This document shows positions 43,275 through 52,311 of a DNA stretch of 57,275 nucleotides, piece after piece. The position numbers were made by a program, and so were the translations under genes. Origin of the DNA: Clostridiaceae bacterium (lineage in GTDB: Bacteria > Bacillota > Clostridia > Oscillospirales > Acutalibacteraceae). Under the pieces are notes generated by a model. It searched no databases and had not been told where the DNA came from. It was given only the letters and a program-made list of their open reading frames with translations. The stretch spans positions 1 to 57,275 of the forward strand of contig JAEEHB010000055.1 in assembly GCA_016280595.1 (NCBI GenBank), written 5' to 3'. How positions within the stretch are numbered: the stretch's first letter is position 1; every line of letters begins with the position of its first letter.

Positions 43275-45098
43275 ATGAGCAAAAAAATCACTTCTGTTAT
43301 TCTTGCGCTGATTATGGCGCTTTCGTGCTGCTGTGTTGCGTTTTTCAACGCTTCGGCAGACGCTTCATTCACCGTAACCGCAGGCTTCGAAGTCGAATCG
43401 GCGGATGCCCTTCAGACAGTTGACTGGTTCCCGGGTGAAGACGGCAGTTACTTCTTCTTTATCCCTTCATACTGGGATGCGGCCGAACTTAATGTGTGGA
43501 CTTCCGCTCCCGCTCAGATTAACGGGCAGGATTTTGAAAGCGGCAGTGTGATTGACCTGGGCGAAAGCGGCACAATCACAAGCGGCGGCACAGAGTATAA
43601 ATACACCGTTGTTTGCAGCAGCGGCGTCGGCACCGTGTTTATCAACACTCAGAGCGGCTCGCTTGATTCCGTTCACGCGGATAAGAACTATAAAGAGCCC
43701 GGAGAGATTTCAATCAGAAATGCAGGCGGCAAAGAGCAGACCAAAAGCACTGTTCTCGAATATATCAAGGGCAGAGGCAACGCCAGCTGGAATGCCGAAA
43801 AGAAGCCCTATAACATCAAGCTTGACAAAAAGGCAGGAATTCTCGGCATGGAAAGCAGTAAAAAATGGTGCCTTATTGCCAACGATGATGACAGAACTCT
43901 CATGAGAAACGCAATGGTCTATAATGCCGCTGCGGATGCGGGCCTTGAATACTCACCCGAAAACGCTCCCGTTGACCTCTTTATCAACGGCGAATACAGG
44001 GGTGCATATCTGCTTACCTCAAAGGTTGAAGTGGCAAGCAAGAGAATCAATGTAAAAGACCTTGACGAAGTAAACGAAGAAATCTGCGTTGAGCAGTACG
44101 GCGAAGATTTCGATATGGATACAATCAAAATCGGCGGCGTTTACGGCAAATACGCAGGCCTTCTTGAAGGCAACTGCAAATACGCCGAAATACCCGAGAG
44201 CGAAAAGAATACTGCCGACGGCGGATATGTGCTCGAAATGGAAATCGCAAACAGATACTCGGGCGACCTTACCGGCTTTGTTTCAAATGACGGTCAGCCC
44301 TTCGTAATGAAGAGCCCCGAATATGCCTCACAGGCTCAGATGGAATTCATAAGCGGCTATTATCAGCGCTTTGAAGATGCTGTTAAGAGTGAAGACGGTA
44401 AAAACGCAGACGGTGAATCATACACCGACCTTATCGATACAGAGTCGTTCGCAAAGTACTACACAATCAGCGAATGGACCTCCAATATGGACACCGGCCT
44501 TACTTCAACATATTTCTATCTTGACACAACCAAAGACGGGCTCCTTTACGCAGGCCCCGTTTGGGACTATGATATCGCGCTCGGCAACAACGGCGACGCC
44601 AGATACGGCCTCGATTACACCGATCCCGAGCAGTTTACCGTATGCTTCGGCAGGCAGTACAGAAACACTGTTTTCGGCACACTCGATGTTGACGAAAAGC
44701 CCACCGTTTTCAACTATCTCTGCCAAAAAGAAGATTTTGCCGCAGAGTGCAAAACTCAGTGGGACGGCAGTGTCTATGAAGCGGTCAGCGCATGGTGCGG
44801 CGATAACTTCAATGAGTACGCGGATACGATATATGACAGCGCGATTATGAACCACATCCGCTGGAACACATTCCGCACTCAGAATTCCGAAGAAGTCGGC
44901 ATCGCTTATTCAGACCGGGTTTCCGCACTTAAAGTTTTCGCATCAACCAGAGCGGAATTCCTTAACGCGAATCTCGGCAAAGTTCAGGAGAATCCCGTAC
45001 AGACCAACTTCTTTACCGGCATTCTCAAGAAAATCGGCACTGGCATCAACAATGCTTTTGAAAAGATGATAGTCCTCTTCCATCTTGAGAATAAATAA
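43275..45098 (+). CDS. Secreted CotH-family protein
   Basis: A 607-residue exported protein with a signal peptide (MSKKITSVILALIMALSCCC, cleavage near ASA-DA). Residues about 145-520 form the CotH kinase-like domain: IKGRGNASWNAEKKPYNIKLD, KWCLIANDDDRTLMRN, DLFINGEYRGAYLLTSKVE, EWTSNMDTGLTSTYFYLD and GPVWDYDIALGN. CotH in Bacillus is an atypical protein kinase of spore coats; secreted versions in gut Clostridia are common and their targets are not known. The 120-residue N-terminal part is beta-rich and may bind ligands. It has its own promoter and terminator. Confidence 0.9.
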   Translation: MSKKITSVILALIMALSCCCVAFFNASADASFTVTAGFEVESADALQTVDWFPGEDGSYFFFIPSYWDAAELNVWTSAPAQINGQDFESGSVIDLGESGTITSGGTEYKYTVVCSSGVGTVFINTQSGSLDSVHADKNYKEPGEISIRNAGGKEQTKSTVLEYIKGRGNASWNAEKKPYNIKLDKKAGILGMESSKKWCLIANDDDRTLMRNAMVYNAAADAGLEYSPENAPVDLFINGEYRGAYLLTSKVEVASKRINVKDLDEVNEEICVEQYGEDFDMDTIKIGGVYGKYAGLLEGNCKYAEIPESEKNTADGGYVLEMEIANRYSGDLTGFVSNDGQPFVMKSPEYASQAQMEFISGYYQRFEDAVKSEDGKNADGESYTDLIDTESFAKYYTISEWTSNMDTGLTSTYFYLDTTKDGLLYAGPVWDYDIALGNNGDARYGLDYTDPEQFTVCFGRQYRNTVFGTLDVDEKPTVFNYLCQKEDFAAECKTQWDGSVYEAVSAWCGDNFNEYADTIYDSAIMNHIRWNTFRTQNSEEVGIAYSDRVSALKVFASTRAEFLNANLGKVQENPVQTNFFTGILKKIGTGINNAFEKMIVLFHLENK

Positions 45099-45108
45099 TC
45101 GGCAATAA

Positions 45109-45139
45109 AAAACGGTGCACGTTTTCCGTGCACCGTTTT
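45109..45139. terminator. Bidirectional terminator
   Basis: AAAACGGTGCAC (45109-45120) pairs with GTGCACCGTTTT (45128-45139) with a 7-base loop, then attttat. It lies between cotH and the convergent yigZ gene. Confidence 0.85.
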
Positions 45140-45150
45140 ATTTTATATTG

Positions 45151-45774
45151 TCAGTCTACATCCGCATAAAACTCGTCTGTTATCTTTGCCTCAAACCTTC
45201 CGTTTGAGGCATCGATTATTTTTGCGAGGATTGCGGGGGATTCGTCTTTCTTTATTCTGAAAATCACTCTGACATTATCTTCAAACACGCTGTCCTCAAT
45301 TATACCGCCGTTTTCGGGAATAAGGGAGGCAAGCCTGCCGTAAAAAGCGTAATCGCACAGCGCTTCGCATTTTGCGCAGATTGCTCTCGTAACTATGCCC
45401 GCCTTGTTAATGCCGAGCGAGGCGGAGTGAGAATAGGCTCTCACAAGCCCTCCCGCGCCGAGCATAATGCCGCCGAAATAGCGCGTCACCACTACGGCGC
45501 AGTCCGTAACGCCGCTCTTTTCGAGCACATCAAGCGTGGGTATGCCCGCCGTGCCCTGCGGCTCGCCGTCATCCGAAAAACGCTTTACGCCGCCTTCTCT
45601 TATTGAATAGGCATATACGTTGTGAGTTGCGTCCCAGTATTTCTTTGAAATCTCCGAAATGAACGCAAGAGCCTCATCCTGGCTTGTCACGGGCTTTACG
45701 CTCGCGATAAACCGGGATTTTTTTACTATGTATTCTTCCGAGTCGGCTTTCCTTACGGTTTTGTAACTGTCCAT
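45151..45774 (-). CDS. YigZ/IMPACT-family protein
   Basis: A 207-residue protein of the UPF0029/IMPACT family. The conserved N-terminal domain is visible (EEYIVKKSRFIASVKPVTSQ, YWDATHNVYAYSI, FSDDGEPQGTAGIPTL, VVVTRYFGGIMLGAGGLVRAYS). The C-terminal part resembles the ferredoxin-like second domain. Bacterial members are of unclear function; the eukaryotic homologue IMPACT binds GCN1. It lies 54 bp after rpmE on the same strand, beyond a terminator. Confidence 0.9.
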   Translation of the reverse strand: MDSYKTVRKADSEEYIVKKSRFIASVKPVTSQDEALAFISEISKKYWDATHNVYAYSIREGGVKRFSDDGEPQGTAGIPTLDVLEKSGVTDCAVVVTRYFGGIMLGAGGLVRAYSHSASLGINKAGIVTRAICAKCEALCDYAFYGRLASLIPENGGIIEDSVFEDNVRVIFRIKKDESPAILAKIIDASNGRFEAKITDEFYADVD

Positions 45775-45796
45775 AATTTCCTGCTCATAAAAGCAA

Positions 45797-45818
45797 GGCG
45801 GCGCGAATATGCGCCGCC
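45797..45818 (-). terminator. Terminator after rpmE
   Basis: On the minus strand GGCGGCGC pairs with GCGCCGCC around six bases, followed by TTGCTTTT. Confidence 0.8.
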
Positions 45819-45828
45819 CGGTTTTTGA

Positions 45829-46032
45829 TTACTTATTGATGTTGAAACGCTTGTTGAATCTGTCAACGCGTCCGCCGGTATCAACGAGCTTCTGCTTGCC
45901 GGTGAAGAAGGGATGGCACTTGGAGCAGATATCAACTCTCATGTTTTCTTTTGTGGAACCGGTTTCGATGACCGCGCCGCATGCGCAGCGAACCTCTGTC
46001 TGCTTGTAATCGGGATGAATACCGTCTTTCAT
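45829..46032 (-). CDS. rpmE: 50S ribosomal protein L31 (zinc-binding type)
   Basis: A 67-residue L31. The family opening [16 protein letters not shown] and the zinc ligands (Cys in RCACG and the [13 protein letters not shown] pair) identify the zinc-containing form, typical of zinc-replete growth. ATG 46032 follows GAGGTGA. It has its own promoter and terminator. Confidence 0.96.
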   Translation of the reverse strand: MKDGIHPDYKQTEVRCACGAVIETGSTKENMRVDICSKCHPFFTGKQKLVDTGGRVDRFNKRFNINK

Positions 46033-46072
46033 TTGTTTCACCTCTTTCAAATAACTCAATAGAACGGTTTGA

Positions 46073-46101
46073 ATTGTATCATAAGAATAAATAAAATGCA
46101 A
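46073..46101 (-). promoter_or_regulatory. Promoter for rpmE
   Basis: Minus-strand TTGCAT (46096-46101) and TACAAT (46073-46078) with a 17-bp spacer, beginning just after the trmD stop. Confidence 0.7.
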
Positions 46102-46108
46102 GTGTTTT

Positions 46109-46840
46109 TTATTTTTTACCGAGAGTGTCAAGATATTTCATGTCCTGCTCGGTAAGTTCGGCATCTTTGAGCAGATCCGGCCGCCTTTCGTAAGTGCGGG
46201 CGAGGCTCTGCTGCCGCTGCCATTTTTCGATGTTTGCGTGATGCCCGGAGATAAGCACTTCGGGCACTTTCATACCGTGCCACTCAAAGGGTCTTGTGTA
46301 TTGCGGATGCTCCAGAAGCCCCGAGTAATGGCTTTCAAGCGTAAATGCCTCTTCATTGGGGAGTACGCCGGGCAGCATTCTTGAAATGCAGTCCGAAATA
46401 ATCAGTGCCGGCAACTCTCCGCCTGTCAGCACATAATCTCCGATGGAAATCTCTTCGTCAACAATTTCTTCGATAATTCTTTCGTCGATTCCTTCATAGT
46501 GACCGCAAAGAATTGCGATATTGTCATATTGCGCAAGTTCTTTGGCTCTCTGCTGAGTAAAAACTTTCCCCTGAGGCGAAGAATATATCAGATGGGGCCT
46601 TTTCCCTGTCTGCCTGCATACAGCGTCAAAGCAGTCATAAACGGGCTGCGCCTGCATAATCATGCCCATGCCGCCGCCGTAAGGGGCGTCGTCAACGCTG
46701 CCGTGCTTGCTTAAAGTGTAGTCCCTGATGTTATGGCAGTTAATTTCCACAAGCCCCGCTTCCCTTGCTCTGCCTATGATGCTCTCGCCGAGAACACTCA
46801 TACACATTTCGGGAAAGAGGGTAAGAATATCAATCCTCAT
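46109..46840 (-). CDS. trmD: tRNA (guanine-37-N1)-methyltransferase
   Basis: TrmD methylates G37 next to the anticodon and prevents frameshifting. The 243-residue SPOUT-fold enzyme opens [13 protein letters not shown] and shows [26 protein letters not shown] and the knot region [18 protein letters not shown]. The ATG at 46840 overlaps the 3' end of rimM by 11 bases; a TTG two codons earlier is less likely. It is the last gene of the ylxM-ffh-rpsP operon. Confidence 0.96.
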   Translation of the reverse strand: MRIDILTLFPEMCMSVLGESIIGRAREAGLVEINCHNIRDYTLSKHGSVDDAPYGGGMGMIMQAQPVYDCFDAVCRQTGKRPHLIYSSPQGKVFTQQRAKELAQYDNIAILCGHYEGIDERIIEEIVDEEISIGDYVLTGGELPALIISDCISRMLPGVLPNEEAFTLESHYSGLLEHPQYTRPFEWHGMKVPEVLISGHHANIEKWQRQQSLARTYERRPDLLKDAELTEQDMKYLDTLGKK

Positions 46841-47348
46841 GGTCAAATATACCTTTCAAGGGCCTTATTTTCACTATGCCGTTTTCAACATCGGTGTCAA
46901 TGACAACCTGCGGAATGGCGGGTATCAGATACTCGCCGCTTTCGTTTGTGATGTGCCACACATCGTTTGCCCCGGTTTCACTCGCATCCGTGAGCGTACC
47001 GTAGCATACTGTGCCGTCATCCGCGTCAACCACTCTGCAGCCCTTGAGTTCCGCTATGAACCAGGTGCCTTCGGGCAGGTGAGCGTCACTGCGTTTTATG
47101 TACATCACTTTGCCGCGCAGTTTCTGCGCCTGCTCCACAGTGTCAGTATCGTCAAGTTTAAGAATTACGATATTGCCGTGCGGCCTCGCATTTTTAAGAG
47201 CGACGGGCTGTCTGCCCTCGCTGTCAAAATACAAGGTTTTGAATTTCTTCACAAAGTCGGGCGAATCGCACCAGGGGTTGAGCCGCACCTCTCCGTGAAT
47301 GGAGTGAGTGCCGGTAATTTCGCCCACTTCAAGATATTCCTTAATCAA
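46830..47348 (-). CDS. rimM: Ribosome maturation factor RimM
   Basis: RimM helps assemble the head of the 30S subunit. The 172-residue protein opens LEVGEITGTHSIHGEVRL, followed by the PRC-barrel half (GTVCYGTLTDASETGANDVW, YLIPAIPQVVIDTDVENG). The start appears to be TTG, overlapping the khpA stop by eight bases; no strong ribosome site is visible, consistent with coupling. Confidence 0.94.
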   Translation of the reverse strand: MIKEYLEVGEITGTHSIHGEVRLNPWCDSPDFVKKFKTLYFDSEGRQPVALKNARPHGNIVILKLDDTDTVEQAQKLRGKVMYIKRSDAHLPEGTWFIAELKGCRVVDADDGTVCYGTLTDASETGANDVWHITNESGEYLIPAIPQVVIDTDVENGIVKIRPLKGIFDHED

Positions 47349-47571
47349 TTTCCACTATCGCTTTCGCGTTCTGGCGGGTGGCGGCGGCTCTCATAACAGT
47401 GCGGATTGCCTTTGCAATTTTGCCCTGCTTGCCGATAACTCTGCCTACATCGTTTTCGGCAACATGAAGGTGGTAAACCACAGCACCGTCTTCCTGTGTT
47501 TCGGTGGTTACCGAAACGGCGTCGGGATTCTCAACGAGACCCTGAGCCATGCTTACAAGTAACTGTTCCAT
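47341..47571 (-). CDS. khpA: KH-domain RNA-binding protein KhpA
   Basis: A 76-residue protein made of one KH domain with the motif GRVIGKQGKIAKAIRTVM. KhpA binds RNA and works with KhpB in cell division and small-RNA biology in other Firmicutes. It starts two bases after rpsP, the standard position. Confidence 0.93.
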   Translation of the reverse strand: MEQLLVSMAQGLVENPDAVSVTTETQEDGAVVYHLHVAENDVGRVIGKQGKIAKAIRTVMRAAATRQNAKAIVEID

Positions 47572-47573
47572 AA

Positions 47574-47816
47574 TTAAAGAATACCTTCCTTTTTAAGAAG
47601 AGCCTTAACGGTGTCGGTGGGCTGTGCGCCGTTGCCGAGCCACTGCTTTGCTTTGTCGGCATCGATTTTAACTTCGATGGGAGTTACAACGGGGTTGTAA
47701 GTGCCGAGTTCTTCGATGAATCTGCCGTCACGGGGATATCTTGAATCAGCAACAACTATACGATAGAAGGGTGATTTCTTTGCGCCCATGCGGCGAAGTC
47801 TGATTTTTACTGCCAT
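47574..47816 (-). CDS. rpsP: 30S ribosomal protein S16
   Basis: An 80-residue S16 with the classic opening [20 protein letters not shown] and [19 protein letters not shown]. It follows ffh by 57 bp in the conserved operon. Confidence 0.97.
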   Translation of the reverse strand: MAVKIRLRRMGAKKSPFYRIVVADSRYPRDGRFIEELGTYNPVVTPIEVKIDADKAKQWLGNGAQPTDTVKALLKKEGIL

Positions 47817-47873
47817 AATTTTTTCCTCCTGAAAATAGAAAATACAATATATAATGCATCGGCATTAGCCGTA

Positions 47874-49232
47874 TTACATCCCGAATTGTGACATATCTAT
47901 GCCGTTTGGCATACGCATTCTGCTCTTTCTGTGCCTCTTGCCGGGCTTGCCGTTCATCTGGCGGAAGAGTTTCTGCATCTGCCTGTATCTGTTGAGCAGG
48001 CCGTTCACATCCTCAACGCTCTGACCGCAGCCTTTGGCTATGCGAATTTTGCGGGAGGCGTTTATGATATCGGGCTTTGCTCTCTCTTTGGGTGTCATCG
48101 AAAGAATTATCGCCTGCATACGGTCAAATTCTTTTTCGTCAACATCAAGATTCTTTGCTTTGCTTCCGAGTCCGGGTATCATTCCGAGCATATCCTGGAT
48201 TGAACCCATTTTGCGAAGAGAGCGGAACTGATCGAGCAGGTCATTGAGGTCAAACTTGTTCTGCATCAGTTTCTTCTCAAGTTCTTCCGCTTTCTTCATA
48301 TCGAGAGTCTGTTCGGCTTTCTCAATCAGGGAGAGCACATCGCCCATGCCGAGAATACGGCTTGCCATCCTGTCCGGATGGAAAACATCGAGATTGTCGA
48401 GCTTTTCGCCCGTGCCGACAAACTTAATCGGTTTTCCGGTAACGGCTCTTGCAGAGAGGGCGGCGCCGCCTCTGGTATCGCCGTCAAGTTTGGTGAGAAT
48501 CAGGCCGTCAATGCCGAGCGCCTCATCAAACGATGTGGCAACATTAACGGCATCCTGACCGGTCATCGCGTCAACAACAAGGAGAATTTCGTGGGGCTTC
48601 ACCGCGGACTTGATGTTTTTGAGTTCGTTCATCAGTTCCTCATCAACATGCAGACGGCCGGCGGTATCGATAATCACATAATCGTAGCCCTTGATTTTCG
48701 CCTCGGCTATTGCCGCTTCGGATATCTCAACGGGATTTCCCTGACCCATTTCAAAAACGGGAACGCCCGCCTGTTCACCTACAACCTGCAGCTGCTTGAT
48801 TGCGGCGGGACGGTAAACATCGCACGCCACGAGCAGGGGACGGTGGTTTTCTTTTTTAAGCATAAGAGCGAGTTTGGCGCAGTGGGTGGTTTTACCCGAG
48901 CCCTGAAGGCCGCACATAAGCACAACTGTCGGCGGATGGTTTGCGTAAGCAAGCCTCGCGTTTGTGCCGCCCATAAGTTCAACAAGTTCTTCCCTGACAA
49001 TCTTAATGACCATCTGGGAGGGGGTAAGGCTCTCCATAACCTTTTCACCGATTGCTTTTTCGGTGACGGAGTTTGTGAAGTCCTTAGCCACTTTATAGTT
49101 AACATCCGCTTCAAGAAGAGCCATACGGACTTCTCTCATCGCGGCGCGTACATCGGATTCGGTGAGGCTGCCTTTTGCTCTGAGACTTTTAAATGTAGCC
49201 TCTAATCTGTCTGAAAGCCCTTCAAATGCCAC
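47874..49232 (-). CDS. ffh: Signal recognition particle protein Ffh
   Basis: The SRP54 GTPase that targets nascent membrane proteins. The 452-residue product has the N domain, the G domain (GLQGSGKTTHCAKLA near residue 108, DTAGRLHVDEELM, TKLDGDTRGGAALS) and the methionine-rich M domain that binds SRP RNA and signal peptides, ending NGIDMSQFGM. The start is GTG preceded by GGAGGTGA. It follows ylxM by 18 bp. Confidence 0.97.
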   Translation of the reverse strand: MAFEGLSDRLEATFKSLRAKGSLTESDVRAAMREVRMALLEADVNYKVAKDFTNSVTEKAIGEKVMESLTPSQMVIKIVREELVELMGGTNARLAYANHPPTVVLMCGLQGSGKTTHCAKLALMLKKENHRPLLVACDVYRPAAIKQLQVVGEQAGVPVFEMGQGNPVEISEAAIAEAKIKGYDYVIIDTAGRLHVDEELMNELKNIKSAVKPHEILLVVDAMTGQDAVNVATSFDEALGIDGLILTKLDGDTRGGAALSARAVTGKPIKFVGTGEKLDNLDVFHPDRMASRILGMGDVLSLIEKAEQTLDMKKAEELEKKLMQNKFDLNDLLDQFRSLRKMGSIQDMLGMIPGLGSKAKNLDVDEKEFDRMQAIILSMTPKERAKPDIINASRKIRIAKGCGQSVEDVNGLLNRYRQMQKLFRQMNGKPGKRHRKSRMRMPNGIDMSQFGM

Positions 49233-49250
49233 GGGTGTTCACCTCCGTAA

Positions 49251-49616
49251 TCAGGTTTCAAGCAGTGTCATGGCTTTGGTCTTGATTTCAAGGCTGTAAT
49301 CATTAATTTCCTTTGAAAGACCGTGCCTTAGATTATACTGCGTTATTTTGTCGGAATACTGAATGATGTCTTTGAGACCTTCGCTCAGTTCCGCAAATCT
49401 CTTTGCCATGCCGAGCCGCTCTTCCATATCGAGCATCTGGCCCTCGGCTCTTTTTATAGCATCACGCACGCCCTGGCGGGTGATGCCTTCGTTTTCGGCA
49501 ATCTCCGAAAGTGAGAGATCATCGTTATAATAGTATTCAAGAAAACTGCGCTGTTTTTCGGTGAGCATATCGCCGTAAAAGTCGATAAGAATCGCCATTT
49601 CGTAGTTTTTGGCCAC
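49251..49616 (-). CDS. ylxM: YlxM-family helix-turn-helix protein
   Basis: A 121-residue protein that resembles sigma-factor region 4 (LTEKQRSFLEYYYNDDLSLSEIAENEGITRQGVRDAIKRAEGQ). YlxM is encoded next to ffh in many Firmicutes and supports SRP assembly. The start is GTG with the strong site AAGGAGG. It heads the operon and lies just after the palindromic promoter. Confidence 0.93.
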   Translation of the reverse strand: MAKNYEMAILIDFYGDMLTEKQRSFLEYYYNDDLSLSEIAENEGITRQGVRDAIKRAEGQMLDMEERLGMAKRFAELSEGLKDIIQYSDKITQYNLRHGLSKEINDYSLEIKTKAMTLLET

Positions 49617-49644
49617 GCTGATCCTCCTTCCGTTTAAAAATTCA

Positions 49645-49708
49645 ACTGCCTGTAAAGTTTTGACACTTTACAGGCAGTCATTATACTATATAGATATGGT
49701 CTTGTCAA
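49645..49708 (-). promoter_or_regulatory. ylxM-ffh operon promoter with palindromic operator
   Basis: Minus-strand TTGACA (49703-49708) and TATAAT (49680-49685) with a 17-bp spacer form a consensus promoter. A perfect 13-bp inverted repeat (49645-49657 with 49666-49678, 8-base spacer) begins one base downstream of the -10 box and spans the expected start of transcription near 49673. Such placement suits a repressor operator better than an RNA hairpin. I do not know the regulator. Confidence 0.75.
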
Positions 49709-49745
49709 GGAAAATTTATACCTGATTCAGGGCAAAAATCGCGGG

Positions 49746-49864
49746 TTATTCACATCGGGTGCGTGAAAATGTGGTGAAAGCAGGGCTGAACACCACAAAT
49801 TGTGCCCGAAAACGGCATCGGCCACTAAATGTATGCAGTTATTCACATTTCGGGAGTGAATAAC
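49746..49864. other. DnaA-box-like repeats between mutS2 and ylxM
   Basis: TTATTCACA, which fits the DnaA consensus TTATNCACA, occurs at 49746-49754 and 49839-49847. The second is part of a perfect 9-bp inverted repeat (GTTATTCAC at 49838-49846, GTGAATAAC at 49856-49864). The 289-bp gap 49617-49905 holds no gene. These could be DnaA sites for regulation or titration. The neighbourhood (mutS2, ffh) is not a usual origin. Confidence 0.45.
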
Positions 49865-49905
49865 TTTTTCCGGCATACGCGTAAAGTTTATGCCCTTTAC
49901 ACCGT

Positions 49906-52296
49906 TTATTTGAGCGTGACTATGGTTACTCCGTCCTCGCCTTCGCCGTAAACGCCGAGGCGGCTCGTTTTGACATAGGGCGATGATTTGAGATATCTCG
50001 TCACCGCGCTCCTGAGAGCGCCGGTGCCCTTGCCGTGTACTATGGTAAACTCCGAGAGCCCCGCGCGCATCGAACGGTCAATGAAACGGTCGAGTTCGAG
50101 CAGGCAGTCGTCAACGGTCATTCCTCTGACATCCAGGCGTGTATCGGGAGCAGTGCCTATTTTGCTTTCTCTCGGAGCCATCGGCTTCTTTGCTTCTTTG
50201 CTTTTTTGTACGGGGGCGTCAATAAGTTTGAGGTTGTCTTCTTTAACCCTCGTTCTCAGTGAGCCTGCGAGCACTTCCACATTGCCTTTTTTATCGGCTG
50301 CCGAAATGACTTTTGCGCTTCTGCCTATGTCTCTTATTATTACATTATCTCCGGGCACTACATGTCTCGGAAGCACATAGTCCTCGTCATCGTCAATTTC
50401 CATCACGGGGTCTATGGCGGAATCTATTGATTCCATGCCTCTTCTGATTGTCAGTTTCGCTTTCTTCGCGAGTTCGGATGCGTCCTTTGCCTGCGCCTGC
50501 TCTTTTTTCAGTTTTTCAAGTTCGTGCATAAGAGCGTACGCTTCACGCTTCGCCTGCTCCACGATTTTAAGAGCCTGCGATTTTGCCTTTTCCATCTCTC
50601 TTTCGCGAAGTTCGGCAATCTCTTTGCGCTGCTGCTCGGCAACATCTTTTTCTTTCTGCGCCGTTTCCGAGAGCGCTTTCACGGTTTCGTACTCGTCCTC
50701 CATCTTCTTTCTCGTGAGTTCGAGTTTATCCACCACGTTTTCAAATTCTTTGTTGCCGCTCGAAACGAGTTCTCGCGCTCTTTCTATAACCGATGAATTG
50801 AGACCGAGCCTTTCGCTGATTGAAAGGGCGTTCGATTTGCCCGGTACGCCTATAAGCAGGCGGTAGGTCGGCCTGAGGGTGGCAACATCAAATTCACAGC
50901 ATCCGTTTTCAACACCCGGCGTTTCAAGCGCATAGGCTTTGAGTTCCGCATAGTGGGTGGTGGCGGCTATCTTCGCGCCCTGTGCGTGCAGCTGCTCGAG
51001 TATTGCCATAGCGAGCGCGGCTCCTTCCACCGGGTCGGTGCCTGCGCCGAGTTCGTCAATGAGCACCAGAGTGCGGTCATTGGCTATGCCCAGTATATCA
51101 ACGATGTTTGTCATATGAGCGGAGAAAGTGGAGAGAGACTGTTCTATCGACTGCTCGTCGCCTATATCCGCGAGTATCTCGTCAAAAACGGATATTTCGC
51201 TTCTGTCCGCGGCGGGAATCATCAGGCCGCTCATCGCCATCATGGTGAGAAGTCCTATTGTTTTGATTGAAACGGTCTTGCCGCCCGTATTCGGTCCCGT
51301 TATCACAAGCGTGTCAAAATCCCTGCCGAGGTTAATGTCAACCGGGACTGCCTTGCGCGGGTCAAGCAGAGGGTGCCTTGCGCTTCTTAAATCTATAATA
51401 CCTTTATCATTGAGTACCGCGGGCGAGGCTTTCATACTGTATGCAAACTGCGCCTTCGCAAAAATCAGATTGAGTTCAACAGCGCACTTGTAACTGTTTT
51501 TGATGCTGTCGCTGAATTCGCCGCACGAAACAGAGAGTTCATACAGTATTCTCTCAATCTCTTCTTTTTCTTTTGATTCGAGCACGCGGATTTCGTTGTT
51601 CGCCTCAACAACTGCCATCGGCTCAATGAAGACGGTGGCGCCGCTTGAAGAAGTGTCGTGAACAAGGCCCGGCACATTTGCTCTGTGCTCTGCTTTTACG
51701 GGCACCACATATCTGCCGTTTCTCTGGGTTACTATGCCCTCCTGCAGATATTTGGAGTAAGAAGCGGAGCGCGTGAGTTTGTCGAGTTTCTCACGTACAT
51801 TTGACTCCTGTATCCTTATCTTGCGTCTTATATCCGCAAGGGCGGGGGAGGCGTTATCCGAAAATTCGTTTTCCGCCGTGATTGCGGAAAAAATCGCAGT
51901 TTCGAGAAATTTATTGGGAACAAGGGCGTTGAACAGACTGTCAAGTCCGCATTCAACGCCTTCGTTATTTGCTCTCCACTGGTTGAGCGAGCGGATTACC
52001 CTTAGCACTTCGCCTATGTCAAGCAGTTCTCTCGTGTTGAGCACACTGCCCGCCGCGGCGCGGCTCAGAGCGTTGTTCACGTTTTTGAGCCCGCCGAAAG
52101 ACGGACCGCCGAATCTCGCGAGCAGCATATGAGCGTCGACCGTCTGCTTGAGAAGAGCGTTTGCAAGGGCAAGATTGCTCTCGGGTTTCAGGGCGAGGGC
52201 GTCGAGCCGCGCGTCTTCACATCCGGTAAACTCGGCAAGTTTCGCGAGCACTTTGTCATATTCAAGACTTTTTGCTGTTTTTTCAAAATCAGTCAT
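49906..52296 (-). CDS. mutS2: Endonuclease MutS2
   Basis: A 796-residue MutS2. It has the MutS core and clamp helices, the ATPase (Walker A ITGPNTGGKTVSIKT, Walker B TLVLIDELGAGTDPVEGAA), a long charged coiled coil (about residues 515-635), a KOW-like segment (VPGDNVIIRDIGRSAKV), and the C-terminal Smr nuclease domain (LDVRGMTVDDCLLELDRFID, IVHGKGTGALRSAV). MutS2 suppresses recombination and, in Bacillus, acts on collided ribosomes. The start follows AGGAG. It closes a minus-strand unit with the DMT transporter and FHA genes. Confidence 0.96.
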   Translation of the reverse strand: MTDFEKTAKSLEYDKVLAKLAEFTGCEDARLDALALKPESNLALANALLKQTVDAHMLLARFGGPSFGGLKNVNNALSRAAAGSVLNTRELLDIGEVLRVIRSLNQWRANNEGVECGLDSLFNALVPNKFLETAIFSAITAENEFSDNASPALADIRRKIRIQESNVREKLDKLTRSASYSKYLQEGIVTQRNGRYVVPVKAEHRANVPGLVHDTSSSGATVFIEPMAVVEANNEIRVLESKEKEEIERILYELSVSCGEFSDSIKNSYKCAVELNLIFAKAQFAYSMKASPAVLNDKGIIDLRSARHPLLDPRKAVPVDINLGRDFDTLVITGPNTGGKTVSIKTIGLLTMMAMSGLMIPAADRSEISVFDEILADIGDEQSIEQSLSTFSAHMTNIVDILGIANDRTLVLIDELGAGTDPVEGAALAMAILEQLHAQGAKIAATTHYAELKAYALETPGVENGCCEFDVATLRPTYRLLIGVPGKSNALSISERLGLNSSVIERARELVSSGNKEFENVVDKLELTRKKMEDEYETVKALSETAQKEKDVAEQQRKEIAELREREMEKAKSQALKIVEQAKREAYALMHELEKLKKEQAQAKDASELAKKAKLTIRRGMESIDSAIDPVMEIDDDEDYVLPRHVVPGDNVIIRDIGRSAKVISAADKKGNVEVLAGSLRTRVKEDNLKLIDAPVQKSKEAKKPMAPRESKIGTAPDTRLDVRGMTVDDCLLELDRFIDRSMRAGLSEFTIVHGKGTGALRSAVTRYLKSSPYVKTSRLGVYGEGEDGVTIVTLK

Positions 52297-52311
52297 TGTT
52301 TTCTCCTGTTA

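Noticed and set aside
48378-49205. Plus-strand open frame of 275 codons
   Set aside because: It lies fully antisense to ffh; cysteine- and histidine-rich composition and lack of motifs mark it as a shadow.
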